A stretch of DNA of 37,405 nucleotides from Synechococcus sp. CCY 9618 (GCF_019038415.1 NZ_JAFKRG010000051.1:1-37405), one strand, 5' to 3'; shown: positions 26,904 to 35,690, counted from the stretch's first letter. The notes: generated by a model from the sequence alone, not told the origin. Numbers and translations: made by a program.

Positions 26904-28283
26904 GTGTACTTTCATTCGATGGGTTCGATGATCAACGGAGTGTTTTCTGCAGAATTCGGCCCACTCGGTTGGGCAGCATTGATCCTTTGCCTGCTGCCAT
27001 GGTTGCTGCTGCTGAAAATGCTGGCGGATTTCCAGGATGTGCTCAGCATCGGCAAACCTGAGCCTGAGCTTGCGAGTCAAAAACCGATGGTCTTCGGGGC
27101 CGCCGCGGAACCAGCCAGCTCATTGCTCGCCCTGCTGCAGCAGGAGCGAATGCAGCGTGACCATGATCCATCCGTTGAGGCCATCCCCTGGGACATTGAA
27201 ATCATCATCCCCGCCTACAACGAAGAATACAACATTGAATCCTGCGTGCAGTCGCTAGCGGAAACGGCCATTGAACTCCACCACCTTCATGCACTGCGCA
27301 CACGCATCATCGTGGTGGATGATCAATCCACCGATCGCACCTATTCACTCGTTGCCAACTGCAGGGATCGGCTGTCGGCCAAATGGACCGACCGGCAACA
27401 GGAGCATCCTGGAATCAACGAGATCGCCCCAGTCTCCATTGCCCTGCTCCAGACATCCAAACGCCCTGAAGACGAGCTATGGCTTGGCAAGAACTGGGCG
27501 TGCCATACCGGCTTTTCACACTCACAAGCCCATCATCTGTTCTTCGTTGATGCAGACGTCACGGTGAGGCCAACCTTCCTGAGAAAGTTTCTTGATGCCC
27601 TCTCAAAGCAGATCCAGTTCTCCGGATTCGTCCCTACAATCGCCTGCAAGTCTCTCATTGACTATATCGTACAACCCAACGTAGCCCTGTCAGCCCTGAT
27701 CCAGAACAACATCAGTTCATCACTGAAACCCGGCACGAAAAGGCCCCATGCCTTCGGCCAATGCATCTATATACGAAGGTCGGCTTATCTTGTTACGGGT
27801 GGCTATGAAGTCGCTAACAAAGATTCTAAAGAAACACGTGGGCTGGAAACTCGAGCCCTCTCAAAGAGCATCGTAAAAGCGGGAGTGCCAGCCCTGAACG
27901 TCGCCGCTGGCGATTTGATCACGGTCTACATGTACAGAGATGCCAAATCACTGTGGGAAGGGTGGACGAAGAACTTTTTCATGACAGTCGATCAAAGCCT
28001 TTATAAGGCATGCCTGAGCATTGCCATGTTGCTGATGCTGTTCGACATCCCTCTGCTGTTCTTTGCCTGGCCCCAGACCAGACTATTCGTCCCTTTCCAC
28101 ATCGTCGGCCATTTTGGATTGAGGCTCTTCGTCGCCAAAGCTTACAAGGTGCCCCTGAAGGGCTGGCCGCTGTTTCCCCTGGGAGGTCTGGCCCTTTCCG
28201 CCATTATGGTTGGATCAGCTTACAAAGTGAAATCCCAGAAGAACTGGACCTGGAAAGGCCGCAGTCTCGCCATCAAGCCGTGA
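26904..28283 (+). CDS. Membrane GT2-family glycosyltransferase, CruG/CrtQ-like
   Basis: A 459-residue glycosyltransferase with one N-terminal membrane helix (about 20-40), a GT-A domain, and C-terminal membrane segments after residue 368. Motifs: IIPAYNEEYNIESC (101-114), VVDDQSTDRT, LGKNWACHTG (194-203), and DAD (216-218). The later LWEGWTKNFF (350-359) matches the motif of CruG and CrtQ-type carotenoid glycosyltransferases, as I recall them. The acceptor-base ED motif expected near residue 313 is not found; the stretch reads TRGLETRALSKS. The start is GTG 26904 or ATG 26919. It lies 74 bases after the SDR gene on the same strand and has similar, less GC-rich composition. Carotenoid or other lipid is the likely acceptor, by inference. 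Confidence 0.83.
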   Translation: MYFHSMGSMINGVFSAEFGPLGWAALILCLLPWLLLLKMLADFQDVLSIGKPEPELASQKPMVFGAAAEPASSLLALLQQERMQRDHDPSVEAIPWDIEIIIPAYNEEYNIESCVQSLAETAIELHHLHALRTRIIVVDDQSTDRTYSLVANCRDRLSAKWTDRQQEHPGINEIAPVSIALLQTSKRPEDELWLGKNWACHTGFSHSQAHHLFFVDADVTVRPTFLRKFLDALSKQIQFSGFVPTIACKSLIDYIVQPNVALSALIQNNISSSLKPGTKRPHAFGQCIYIRRSAYLVTGGYEVANKDSKETRGLETRALSKSIVKAGVPALNVAAGDLITVYMYRDAKSLWEGWTKNFFMTVDQSLYKACLSIAMLLMLFDIPLLFFAWPQTRLFVPFHIVGHFGLRLFVAKAYKVPLKGWPLFPLGGLALSAIMVGSAYKVKSQKNWTWKGRSLAIKP

Positions 28284-28339
28284 AGGAGAAAACCATGGGA
28301 AGCTGGCCCTGCGTTCTCTGCCTGAACAGTCGCGGAGCA

Positions 28340-29278
28340 TCATCCCCTCTTGCTGATCAGCCAGTCATTCCAGATGTCTTCCAGTTGCTGAGGATGTTCC
28401 CATTGGGGGAGATGACCACAGGCCGGCAACTCCATGATTCTGTCTCCTAGAAAATTACTCACAAGCTGCCGTTGCCGCTTGTCGACAAGCCGATCCTCCC
28501 TGCCGAGGATGGCAAGAATCGGCTGCGCAGGCAGGGGGCGATCGCTCTTTTTGAATCCTCCCGAGCGGCCAAAGCGCCGCAGAGATTCTTTCCATCCGGG
28601 AGTGGCCAGATGAACGGAGCAGATCTCCAGCTCACCAGCCGAACAGGTTTCTCTGGCATGGGCATGCATCAGTCGACGCAGCCAGCGCCGAAACCAGTGC
28701 AGATTCAGGAGCCAGAGACTCAGGGACTCCAGCCATAGTGGGAGGGGTTGTTCCACTGGCGGCTCCGTGAGCCCTACGGGTCCCAGAAGCATCAGCCGCT
28801 CGATGCGTTCAGGTTGGCGCCGGGCCAGATCCACGGCCACTCTCGTGCCCATGGAGGCGCCAATCACCGAAACACGCGCCAACCCATCCTCAGCCTCCAC
28901 AGACGTTCCGATCGCCTGATGGAACGCGGGGCAAGCCAGCAACGCCTCAAGATGGTGAAGAACACCTTCAGCTGAGTAGTCTCCATCGTTCGGACGCGGG
29001 CAGAATCCGAATCCATACACATCGGGAATCAGCAATCGATACTGCTTCGCCAGACGGATGGCGAGTGGGGTGGCGTCGAGGAAAGAGCCGTCGAAACCTC
29101 CGATGATCAGCAGGGGCCGGCCTTCGCCCAGTACGGCGACGGGCCAGCGCTCATCCGAACCGGGCAGCTCCCACCATTCGACAGCCGAAGCCAGGTGCCT
29201 CGCCCGTGGATCCTTGAGATGGATGGCAGCCTCCTCAACCAACTCTCGAGATCGCAACCAGAGAGGCTGATCGGGCAT
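28340..29278 (-). CDS. Alpha/beta hydrolase
   Basis: A 312-residue alpha/beta hydrolase. The nucleophile elbow is VIGASMGTRV (Ser142), the acid is Asp262 in LGREDRLVD, and the base is His289 in ACGHLPQWEHP. The early strand LLIIGGFDGSFLD supplies the oxyanion region. The ATG at 29278 was preferred to 29323 because the extra 15 residues look non-conserved. It is convergent with the glycosyltransferase (56 bases between stops). The substrate is unknown. It differs clearly from the two hydrolases at 33-36 kb. Confidence 0.83.
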   Translation of the reverse strand: MPDQPLWLRSRELVEEAAIHLKDPRARHLASAVEWWELPGSDERWPVAVLGEGRPLLIIGGFDGSFLDATPLAIRLAKQYRLLIPDVYGFGFCPRPNDGDYSAEGVLHHLEALLACPAFHQAIGTSVEAEDGLARVSVIGASMGTRVAVDLARRQPERIERLMLLGPVGLTEPPVEQPLPLWLESLSLWLLNLHWFRRWLRRLMHAHARETCSAGELEICSVHLATPGWKESLRRFGRSGGFKKSDRPLPAQPILAILGREDRLVDKRQRQLVSNFLGDRIMELPACGHLPQWEHPQQLEDIWNDWLISKRG

Positions 29279-29615
29279 CAATGGAGAATGGTCATGGCGA
29301 ACAGCAGATCGTGCAGGTTTCATCCCGTTTCCAGACTCCGCTTCAAAAGGACCTGGGAGCAGCTTTCATGCTAGGTGGAAGACATATCGTCAGACCTGAG
29401 CCGCCCCCCCCCGTTCAGATCGACAGCCTGGCCCAATCCCTCCATTCACATCCCTGTCCGAAGCGAAGTGCAGGATTTACGATCGCGTGGTGCTCCCACC
29501 ACGACGGAAACCTGGTGATGGGAGGGCAGGACGGCAGCCGATGGGGAATCTCCCGCGGGACGACCCCAGCCAGATGGCAGCGGGTCGTCGTCCAGCCCCT
29601 CCAATGCGATCCCCG
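29279..29615. other. Intergenic spacer, no gene seen
   Basis: The stretch separates the divergent hydrolase and 5-formyl-THF cyclo-ligase genes. Open frames here are antisense or low-complexity and show no family likeness. It holds a run of nine C at 29403-29411 and must carry two promoters; none is clear enough to mark. Confidence 0.5.
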
Positions 29616-30209
29616 ATGCGATCGATGCAGGAACGCGGAAAAACGGACCTGAGACGGCATTTCCGCCAGCAGCGGCGGACAACCATCAGCCTGGCGGCCG
29701 CAGGCATCCTGGAGGTGGCTCTGCATGAGCTGCCCTCCAGGGTTCCTGATGGGGAGTGGCTGGGGCTCTACTGGCCCCTGGCCGATGAGCCCGATCTCAG
29801 GATCCTGGCGGAGACGCCGTACCTCCAGGTGGCCCTGCCGGCCGCCCAGGCCGATGACGGCCTGGCCTATCTCCCGTGGAGGCCACAGGCTGCCGTGGGG
29901 CCGGACACCTGTGGCATTCCGGCTCCCCTGGAGGGACCACCGCTCAACCCGGAGGCCATGGCCCTGCTGCTGGTTCCAGCGCTGGCGGTGACCCCCCGAG
30001 GCTGGCGACTTGGCTCCGGTGGCGGCTGGTATGACCGGTTGAGGGCCGATCCCCGCTGGCGGGCGGTTCCGGCGCTGGCGGTGCTGCCGGCGGCCTGTGT
30101 GACCCCCGAGCTGCCCCTGGACTCCTGGGACGTCCCTTTCTCCGGCTGGCTGGATGAGAATGGCATCCACTGGGTCGACAGATCACCCGAGACCATTGCA
30201 AGGGTTTAA
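29616..30209 (+). CDS. 5-formyltetrahydrofolate cyclo-ligase
   Basis: This 197-residue enzyme converts 5-formyl-THF to 5,10-methenyl-THF with ATP, in folate salvage and one-carbon metabolism. The family signature is GSGGGWYDR near residue 134, with an N-terminal DLRRHFRQQRR helix and LLVPALAVTPRGWRLG before the signature. Starts at ATG 29616 and ATG 29625 are both possible; further upstream Mets lie in non-conserved sequence. Base composition is core-like. Core-type genes continue downstream to 32.8 kb. Confidence 0.85.
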   Translation: MRSMQERGKTDLRRHFRQQRRTTISLAAAGILEVALHELPSRVPDGEWLGLYWPLADEPDLRILAETPYLQVALPAAQADDGLAYLPWRPQAAVGPDTCGIPAPLEGPPLNPEAMALLLVPALAVTPRGWRLGSGGGWYDRLRADPRWRAVPALAVLPAACVTPELPLDSWDVPFSGWLDENGIHWVDRSPETIARV

Positions 30210-30269
30210 GCAACCCCCCTCCAACTGCCACTCCTGGGGCGTCGTTTGCCAGGATCCAGCCAGCGATCC

Positions 30270-30485
30270 ATGTCTCGATTGGACCTGACTTCGATGGGGA
30301 TCCCCGCAACGGCCCGCTCTCAACGACGTGACGGTCCCTCAGCTCCCACCGCAGCCGAGCGAGTGATGGCCGCCGAACTGCAGGGTCGTGGCAACGGAAA
30401 CGACGCCCTCACCATGATGGTCGCCTCAATGGCGAGGATGGTGCAGACCGGCAAAGCAAGCGATAGTCGGTGGAAATCCAACTAA
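30270..30485 (+). CDS. Small basic protein of unknown function
   Basis: A 71-residue protein starting MSRLDLTSMGIPATARS, with a conserved-looking middle (AAERVMAAELQGRGNGNDALTMMV is the region at residues 29-52) and a basic C-terminus. There is no signal peptide or membrane helix. It lies 60 bases after the cyclo-ligase and 7 bases before the next gene on the same strand, which supports translation. An in-frame ATG at 30246 would add eight residues. No function is recognised. Confidence 0.5.
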   Translation: MSRLDLTSMGIPATARSQRRDGPSAPTAAERVMAAELQGRGNGNDALTMMVASMARMVQTGKASDSRWKSN

Positions 30486-30492
30486 GGGCGTC

Positions 30493-31005
30493 ATGATCCG
30501 GTCCATCCACCTGCAGGCCCTGTGCGGTGGGGCAGCCATGGCGCTCTTCTCTGCGCTGCTTCCGGCTCCGGCCCGGGCCCACGGCATCCAGAGCACCCTC
30601 GAGCGGTTCGCCAGCCTTGAAAGTGCCGGCAGAGACGAGAGGCTGGAGCTGCGGAGCAGTTTCTCCAGCGGCGTCCCTGCCAGCGATGCCCATGTTCGCC
30701 TGCTCCCTGCTGGTGGGGGCAGCCCCGTGGAACTCGGAATCACCGGAGCGGATGGACGCCTCGCCTTCGTCCTGCCGGCCAGAGCCCTGGAGGGAGGAGA
30801 GATCCAGGTGGATGCGGGTCCGGGCCACAGGGACTATCTGGAGGTTTCCGATCTTGAGCCCGCCAGTCCCGGCCAGGCGCCCGCCACCCATGTGCCCGTG
30901 GAAGGCCGCCAACAGCCGTGGACCGGGCATGCTTCAGCCGCCCTCATCCTGATCGGCCTGGTCAGTGGTGCAGGGCTATTCAGTCGGCTTCGCAGAGGTG
31001 CCTGA
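30493..31005 (+). CDS. Exported protein with C-terminal membrane anchor, unknown function
   Basis: A 170-residue protein with a signal peptide (hydrophobic core to residue 27, cleavage at ARA-H), a beta-rich middle domain (ELRSSFSSGVPASDAHVRLL, LGITGADGRLAFVLP, GGEIQVDAGPGHRDYL) and one C-terminal hydrophobic helix (AALILIGLVSGAGLF) followed by Arg residues. This signal-domain-anchor layout recalls small periplasmic transthyretin-like proteins linked to metal transport; that is only an analogy. Mature His 30 and GHRDY might bind metal. It follows the 71-aa gene by 7 bases and precedes sufE by 17. Confidence 0.65.
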   Translation: MIRSIHLQALCGGAAMALFSALLPAPARAHGIQSTLERFASLESAGRDERLELRSSFSSGVPASDAHVRLLPAGGGSPVELGITGADGRLAFVLPARALEGGEIQVDAGPGHRDYLEVSDLEPASPGQAPATHVPVEGRQQPWTGHASAALILIGLVSGAGLFSRLRRGA

Positions 31006-31022
31006 GTCGTTACGATCCAGCC

Positions 31023-31460
31023 ATGAGCACCGGCAGCCCAGCCCTTGATCGGATCGTTGATCGGCTCGGCAGTTCCTCCGATGCCCGTCGCCGCTACGAG
31101 TACGTGCTCTGGTTGGCCAAGAAACTGGCCCCTTTGCCTGACGACCTCAGACAGGAGGCCTTCAAGGTCAAGGGGTGCGTCTCTCAGGTGTTCGTGGTGG
31201 GGCAGCTGGAGGATGGGAAACTTCACTGGCAGGGAGATTCCGATGCCCAGATCACCAAGGGATTACTGGCTCTGCTGATTGAGGGTCTGGAGGGTTTGAC
31301 TCCCAGCGAGGCCGTTGCGATCGATCCGGCGTTTATCGCGGCCACAGGGCTCCAGGCAAGCCTCACCCCGTCGCGAGCCAACGGTTTTCTGAACATCCTG
31401 CGCATGATGCAGGCCCAGGCCCGTCAGCTGGAACGAACCGGGGCAGTGGCCGATTCCTAG
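31023..31460 (+). CDS. sufE: SufE-like sulfur acceptor protein
   Basis: SufE (145 residues) accepts sulfane sulfur from the cysteine desulfurase SufS and activates it during Fe-S cluster assembly. The active Cys is C52 in KVKGCVSQVFV, with the flanking PLPDDLR and the C-terminal SRANGFLNILRMM typical of the family. The start at 31023 is supported by the first family residues and by normal length. The gene lies 24 bases before hom and may be cotranscribed. Confidence 0.94.
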   Translation: MSTGSPALDRIVDRLGSSSDARRRYEYVLWLAKKLAPLPDDLRQEAFKVKGCVSQVFVVGQLEDGKLHWQGDSDAQITKGLLALLIEGLEGLTPSEAVAIDPAFIAATGLQASLTPSRANGFLNILRMMQAQARQLERTGAVADS

Positions 31461-31484
31461 GATCGGGGTTTGAGGATGCTGCCC

Positions 31485-32825
31485 ATGACCATCGGCGTTG
31501 GCTTGCTCGGACTGGGCACGGTTGGAGCCGGCGTTGCCGCGATCCTCTCCAGCCCCCAGGGGCGTCACCCGCTGGTGGGGCTGCTGGCCCTGCGCCGCAT
31601 CGCCGTCCGCGACTTTGATCGACCTCGTTCTGTGGAGGTGGACACCGCGCTGCTGGTGACCGATCCGGCCCTTGTGGTGGACGACCCCTCCGTCGACATC
31701 GTGGTGGAGGTGATGGGCGGACTTGAACCAGCCCGCACGCTGATCCTGAGGGCGATCGCGGCCGGGAAGCCGGTGGTCACCGCCAACAAGGCCGTGATCG
31801 CACGCTTCGGAGAGGAGATCGCTGCGGCAGCCGAAAAGCAGGGTGTCTACGTACTCATCGAAGCGGCTGTAGGCGGCGGCATTCCCATCATCGAACCGTT
31901 GAAACAATCCCTTGGTGGGAATCGTATCCATCGGGTGAGCGGCATCATCAACGGCACCACCAACTACATCCTCAGCCGCATGGCCGATGAGGGCGCCGCC
32001 TATGGAGAGGTGCTTGCCGACGCCCAACGACTCGGCTACGCCGAAGCCGATCCCGCCGCAGATGTGCAGGGAGGAGATGCCGCGGACAAGATCGCCATTC
32101 TGGCAGGTCTCGCCTACGGCGGCCCGGTCCCCCGCTCCGGAATCCCCACCGAAGGCATCGACCGGCTCGACGCCAGGGACGTGGCTTACGCGGCCCAGCT
32201 GGGGTTCGTGGTGAAGTTGCTGGCCGTGGCAGAGCGGATCGCCGACGGGGCGCCTTCATCCGATCGACAGGCCGATACGCCCGGCGATGCCGACGGCATC
32301 CAACTTGACGTCCGGGTGCATCCGACACTGGTGCCCAAGCACCATCCGCTGGCCGGCGTCCATGGAGTAAACAACGCCATCCTGGTTGAAGGGGATCCAG
32401 TAGGCCAGGTCATGTTCTACGGACCGGGCGCAGGCGCCGGCCCCACAGCCTCTGCCGTCGTCGCCGACATTCTCAACATCGCGGGAATCCGCCAGGTGGG
32501 CGGCGCCGATGCCGGACTTGACCCTCTGCTCGCGGCAAGCAGCTGGCGAAAGGTGGGGCTGGCCGATGCCTCCCGATCACGTCACCGCAACTACGTGCGC
32601 CTCCAGACCTGCGATCAGGCAGGCGTGATCGGCCGGATCGGCACCTGTTTCGGCACCCGGGGCGTGTCCATCCAATCGATCGTGCAGTTCGAAGCCACTG
32701 ATGGCAGTGCTGAGATCGTGGTGATCACCCACGAGGTTCAGGAATCGAGCTTCCGCGAAGCCCTTGCCGCCATCAGCGCGCTGGAGGAAGTGCAGCGCGT
32801 CGCAGCCTGTCTGCGCACCCTGTGA
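31485..32825 (+). CDS. hom: Homoserine dehydrogenase with ACT domain
   Basis: Hom (446 residues) reduces aspartate semialdehyde to homoserine for threonine and methionine. The N-terminal NAD(P) motif is VGLLGLGTVGAGVA; catalytic-domain blocks are TANKAVIA, EAAVGGGIPII, GIINGTTNYILSRM, EADPAADVQGGDAADKIAILA and the C-terminal ACT domain begins near residue 370 (NYVRLQTCDQAGVIGRIG), giving feedback control. ATG 31485 has a GAGG-type site nine bases upstream; ATG 31476 and TTG 31470 are alternatives. Confidence 0.95.
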   Translation: MTIGVGLLGLGTVGAGVAAILSSPQGRHPLVGLLALRRIAVRDFDRPRSVEVDTALLVTDPALVVDDPSVDIVVEVMGGLEPARTLILRAIAAGKPVVTANKAVIARFGEEIAAAAEKQGVYVLIEAAVGGGIPIIEPLKQSLGGNRIHRVSGIINGTTNYILSRMADEGAAYGEVLADAQRLGYAEADPAADVQGGDAADKIAILAGLAYGGPVPRSGIPTEGIDRLDARDVAYAAQLGFVVKLLAVAERIADGAPSSDRQADTPGDADGIQLDVRVHPTLVPKHHPLAGVHGVNNAILVEGDPVGQVMFYGPGAGAGPTASAVVADILNIAGIRQVGGADAGLDPLLAASSWRKVGLADASRSRHRNYVRLQTCDQAGVIGRIGTCFGTRGVSIQSIVQFEATDGSAEIVVITHEVQESSFREALAAISALEEVQRVAACLRTL

Positions 32826-33362
32826 GCCCATGATCGTTTCCAGGCGGAAACGTGACCATGAGTCCTTCCATCGAGGACCTGAAAAAGCCGGTCAGACTCT
32901 GCAAAAGGGAACCGCGATGGAAACATTCGTGGGGATCGGATGAAGATCTTGTGGCAGGTGCGATCTGGGCACGGCAGCAGGGCAACCGACAAACGAGCAC
33001 CAAGCGCGGCACCCCATCAATCTGCCGCGATCACTGCAGAGCACAGACAAAAACTGCCGTCAGAAATGACTTTTAGCCATATTCACGGAAACTGGCTCCC
33101 TCATGCGTCGACGGCCCCTGATCAAGAACTCCTCATGACTGTCGTGATCGAAAGAAATGGCGGCCCCTAACATGGATCCTGACTTCAAATCCACTGTGAA
33201 TCTGCTTAAGCTGCATCTTGTTGCTGGTGGGAAATATGAACATTTACGCATCAAGCCCGCGCAACAGACGCTAAATCACAGTGATAAGAGTATCTTATGG
33301 GTCTCACATGGCTATGCAGGGCAGATACATTGAGTGCAAGCCAGCTCAATGTCAAGGGCACC
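32826..33362. other. Long gene-poor spacer at the start of the AT-rich segment
   Basis: About 540 bases lie between hom and the first tandem hydrolase. A hairpin, CGTTTCC-AGGC-GGAAACG at 32835-32852, follows the hom stop but has no T-run. A 74-codon frame at 32852-33076 is open but unconvincing. Base composition becomes more AT-rich rightward. An upstream promoter for the hydrolase must lie near the right end; I cannot place it. Confidence 0.45.
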
Positions 33363-34442
33363 ATGCAGTCCATCTCGATCAAGGAAGGCCTAGAAAAGGG
33401 CGGTTACCAGTGCGACCAGTTAATTGCGTCGGTAGAGCCCAAAAGACTCCAATTCAGGGGATTCACCTTTTACTGCAAGGACATACCTGCTGGCATTCCT
33501 GGCACCATCCCCACACTGTTCATCAGCGGGGCGTTTCAGAGCATGCCGTCCTGGCATCGGTTTGCTCGTATCTTCCTAGGAAGAGAAAAGCCGGTCATCA
33601 TGGTGGATCTGCCGGGAACCGGCCGAGCAGACCCATTGCCAACGGAGTATGGCCTGGAATACCTTGCTGATGCCATCAAGTATTTGCTGGATGAACTCGG
33701 CCACCAGAAAGTAGCGATCGTTGCCGCCTCCTATGGAACACCGATTGCCTACAGATTCGCTGAGCTCAATCCATCCATGGTGGAGAGCCTGATCCTTTGT
33801 GGCACGATGAAAGAGGTTCCCAACCACATCCATGGGGATCTGGCCCACTCCTTCAAGACCCTTGAAGAAGGGAACATGGAACAGTTTGCCAATGAATTGC
33901 TTGGGGTTTCCGGCCCTCAGCAGGGTTGTGGGTTGATCTGTACAGACCCCCAGAAGCCTATTGCCAGGAGAAAACTGGCCCACCGGCTTCTTCATTCTCA
34001 GTTGATCAGCATGAATGCAGCTGATCGGGAAAAGTACGTTATCAATACAAAACGACTGCTGAATCACGGCAGGATCGATCTCACGAATCCGCCAAACGTA
34101 AGAACGCTCGTCTTCACAGGCGAGCATGACTGCTTCACACGCCCGGACTTCTGCCGTGAGATTGCCAGTGCGTTTCCACTGGCAACCTTCACGACGATCC
34201 AGCAAGCCGATCACTTGTTTCATATCGAGCAGTTTGACACCACAGCTGAGTTGCTTTTCCGCTTCTCCTACAACGAATCCATCAATGACATTCCCATGCT
34301 GAACAACATTGAAATTGTCCGCAGAAAGATCAAGAAGCGGTTGAGCAGTCGCCCGAGTGATTCCCGATACAAGCTCCGATGCCAAGACAAGTTTATCCAG
34401 AAGTCAATGAACCCTGAGCCTGCCCTGGCCCAACCCTCCTGA
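33363..34442 (+). CDS. Alpha/beta hydrolase, tandem paralogue A
   Basis: A 359-residue alpha/beta hydrolase from the ATG at 33363; the frame is open to 33297. After a short N-terminal domain (RLQFRGFTFYCKD) come PTLFISGAFQSMPSWHRF (oxyanion region), VIMVDLPGTGRADPLP, the nucleophile elbow VAASYGTP (Ser123), the acid Asp256 in FTGEHDCFT, and His284 in QADHLFHIEQF. The elbow is A-x-S-x-G rather than G-x-S-x-G. A basic tail of about 45 residues follows. Codon use is more AT-rich than in core genes. It is a close paralogue of the gene 180 bases downstream. The substrate is unknown. Confidence 0.87.
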   Translation: MQSISIKEGLEKGGYQCDQLIASVEPKRLQFRGFTFYCKDIPAGIPGTIPTLFISGAFQSMPSWHRFARIFLGREKPVIMVDLPGTGRADPLPTEYGLEYLADAIKYLLDELGHQKVAIVAASYGTPIAYRFAELNPSMVESLILCGTMKEVPNHIHGDLAHSFKTLEEGNMEQFANELLGVSGPQQGCGLICTDPQKPIARRKLAHRLLHSQLISMNAADREKYVINTKRLLNHGRIDLTNPPNVRTLVFTGEHDCFTRPDFCREIASAFPLATFTTIQQADHLFHIEQFDTTAELLFRFSYNESINDIPMLNNIEIVRRKIKKRLSSRPSDSRYKLRCQDKFIQKSMNPEPALAQPS

Positions 34443-34468
34443 TTCAGGCAACTATTCGCCTTCACTCA

Positions 34469-34486
34469 GCGGATCTCAAGATCTGC
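34469..34486 (+). other. Hairpin between the tandem hydrolases
   Basis: GCGGATCT-CA-AGATCTGC can form an 8-pair stem (one G-U) with a minimal loop, 27 bases after the stop of the first hydrolase. No T-run follows, so it is not a typical intrinsic terminator; it may slow or stabilise the transcript end. Confidence 0.35.
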
Positions 34487-34622
34487 GGCACTTATCTCCG
34501 GCCGGATGAGTAAGTGACTGCATTGGGCTTTGAGATACGAGGCGTAATGGATAGGATGTATTGGAGTTTCTTCTTAGTGTTGTCTCCGCCTGTTTCAGGA
34601 TGGCGGCAATGCTAAATGAGCC

Positions 34623-35690
34623 ATGACACAGACGTTCAATGCCAAGAAGTCAACGGGACAGAATCAATGTCAATGGATAGCTGCAGATGTCCCAACCAAA
34701 AGGCTTAACTTTCAAGGATTCAATTTCAGTTACAAACATATCAATCCACAAACATCGAAATGCATACCCACTTTGTTCATAAGTGGTGCGTTCCAGTCTA
34801 TGCAGTCATGGTATCGCTTTGCCAAATATTTCCTGACCAAAGGCAAACCGGTGATCATGGTGGATCTTCCTGGAACGGGGGAATCCGATCCTCTCCCCAG
34901 TGATTTCGGCCAGGATTTTTTGGCTGAATCCATCGGGTTGATGCTTGCTGATGCGGGCGTTGAACGTGTCTCCATTGTTGCGGCCTCCTACGGCACACCA
35001 ACAGCCTATTGTTTTTCTCAAGCTTTTCCTGACAAGATTGAACAACTAATCCTGTGCGGAACGATGAGGGAGATTCCAGACTACGTAAAGGAAGGATTAT
35101 CCCATACACTGATCACGCTCAAGTCAGGATCTATCGAAAATTTTGCTAATGAGGTGATGGGTTTCAGCGGGCCCTATCAGGGCCAAGGTTTGCTCTGCAC
35201 CGACTCGTCAAGGAAAATCACCAAACACAAGGTTGCCATGCGCTTGCTCTATGGCCAGCTGATCAGCATGACTCCACTTGAAAAAACCAAGTATGAGCTA
35301 AATACTTTGAGACTTATCAAGCATGGCAGCATGGATCTTAATGACGCGCCAGCTTGCAATACATTAATCTTCACGGGTGAGCATGATTGCTTCACATTGC
35401 CTTGCTATGGCAAGGAAATGGCCAATTTACTGAAGGACTGCACTTTCACCACGGTCAGACATGCTGATCATCTCGTTCACATTGAGCAGTTTAATACTAC
35501 AGCAGAGCTTATTTACCATTTTTCCTATGGTATTGCAATCAACAGTATCTCCAATTTGAATCCGATCGAACGCTTAGGAACACGTCACAAGTTGCGTGAC
35601 CCTCAATTCAGCTCAGCACCCCATCCATTCGGAGCGGTTTCCGACAATTCATCCTTCCACCACCCTTCATGTGCTCCACTCGCCGCCTAA
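34623..35690 (+). CDS. Alpha/beta hydrolase, tandem paralogue B
   Basis: A 355-residue paralogue of the preceding gene, with roughly half or more of the residues identical by eye across residues 26-290. The same core is present: PTLFISGAFQSMQSWYRF, VIMVDLPGTGESDPLP, VAASYGTP (Ser122), FTGEHDCFT (Asp255) and HADHLVHIEQF (His283). The C-terminal tail is different, rich in His, Ser and Pro. Composition is the most AT-rich of the window's complete genes. A 180-base spacer upstream may give it its own promoter. The N-terminal motif KRLNFQGFNFSYKHI, shared in form with paralogue A, seems characteristic of this subfamily. Confidence 0.87.
   Translation: MTQTFNAKKSTGQNQCQWIAADVPTKRLNFQGFNFSYKHINPQTSKCIPTLFISGAFQSMQSWYRFAKYFLTKGKPVIMVDLPGTGESDPLPSDFGQDFLAESIGLMLADAGVERVSIVAASYGTPTAYCFSQAFPDKIEQLILCGTMREIPDYVKEGLSHTLITLKSGSIENFANEVMGFSGPYQGQGLLCTDSSRKITKHKVAMRLLYGQLISMTPLEKTKYELNTLRLIKHGSMDLNDAPACNTLIFTGEHDCFTLPCYGKEMANLLKDCTFTTVRHADHLVHIEQFNTTAELIYHFSYGIAINSISNLNPIERLGTRHKLRDPQFSSAPHPFGAVSDNSSFHHPSCAPLAA

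Noticed and set aside
29281-29652. A 123-codon frame upstream of the cyclo-ligase
   Set aside because: Contains a C-run coded Pro stretch and no conserved pattern; it overlaps the start of the cyclo-ligase in another frame.
32835-32852. Hairpin after hom as an intrinsic terminator
   Set aside because: The stem is good, but no run of T follows and GTG-ACC-ATG comes next, so termination is not supported.
32913-32935. Possible Yfr2-type sRNA from the ATGGAAACATTCG stretch
   Set aside because: Only one copy of the GGAAACA element is present and no flanking hairpins or terminator were found.
32852-33076. A 74-codon frame after hom
   Set aside because: No ribosome binding site, no conserved look, and composition mixed; kept only as part of the spacer note.
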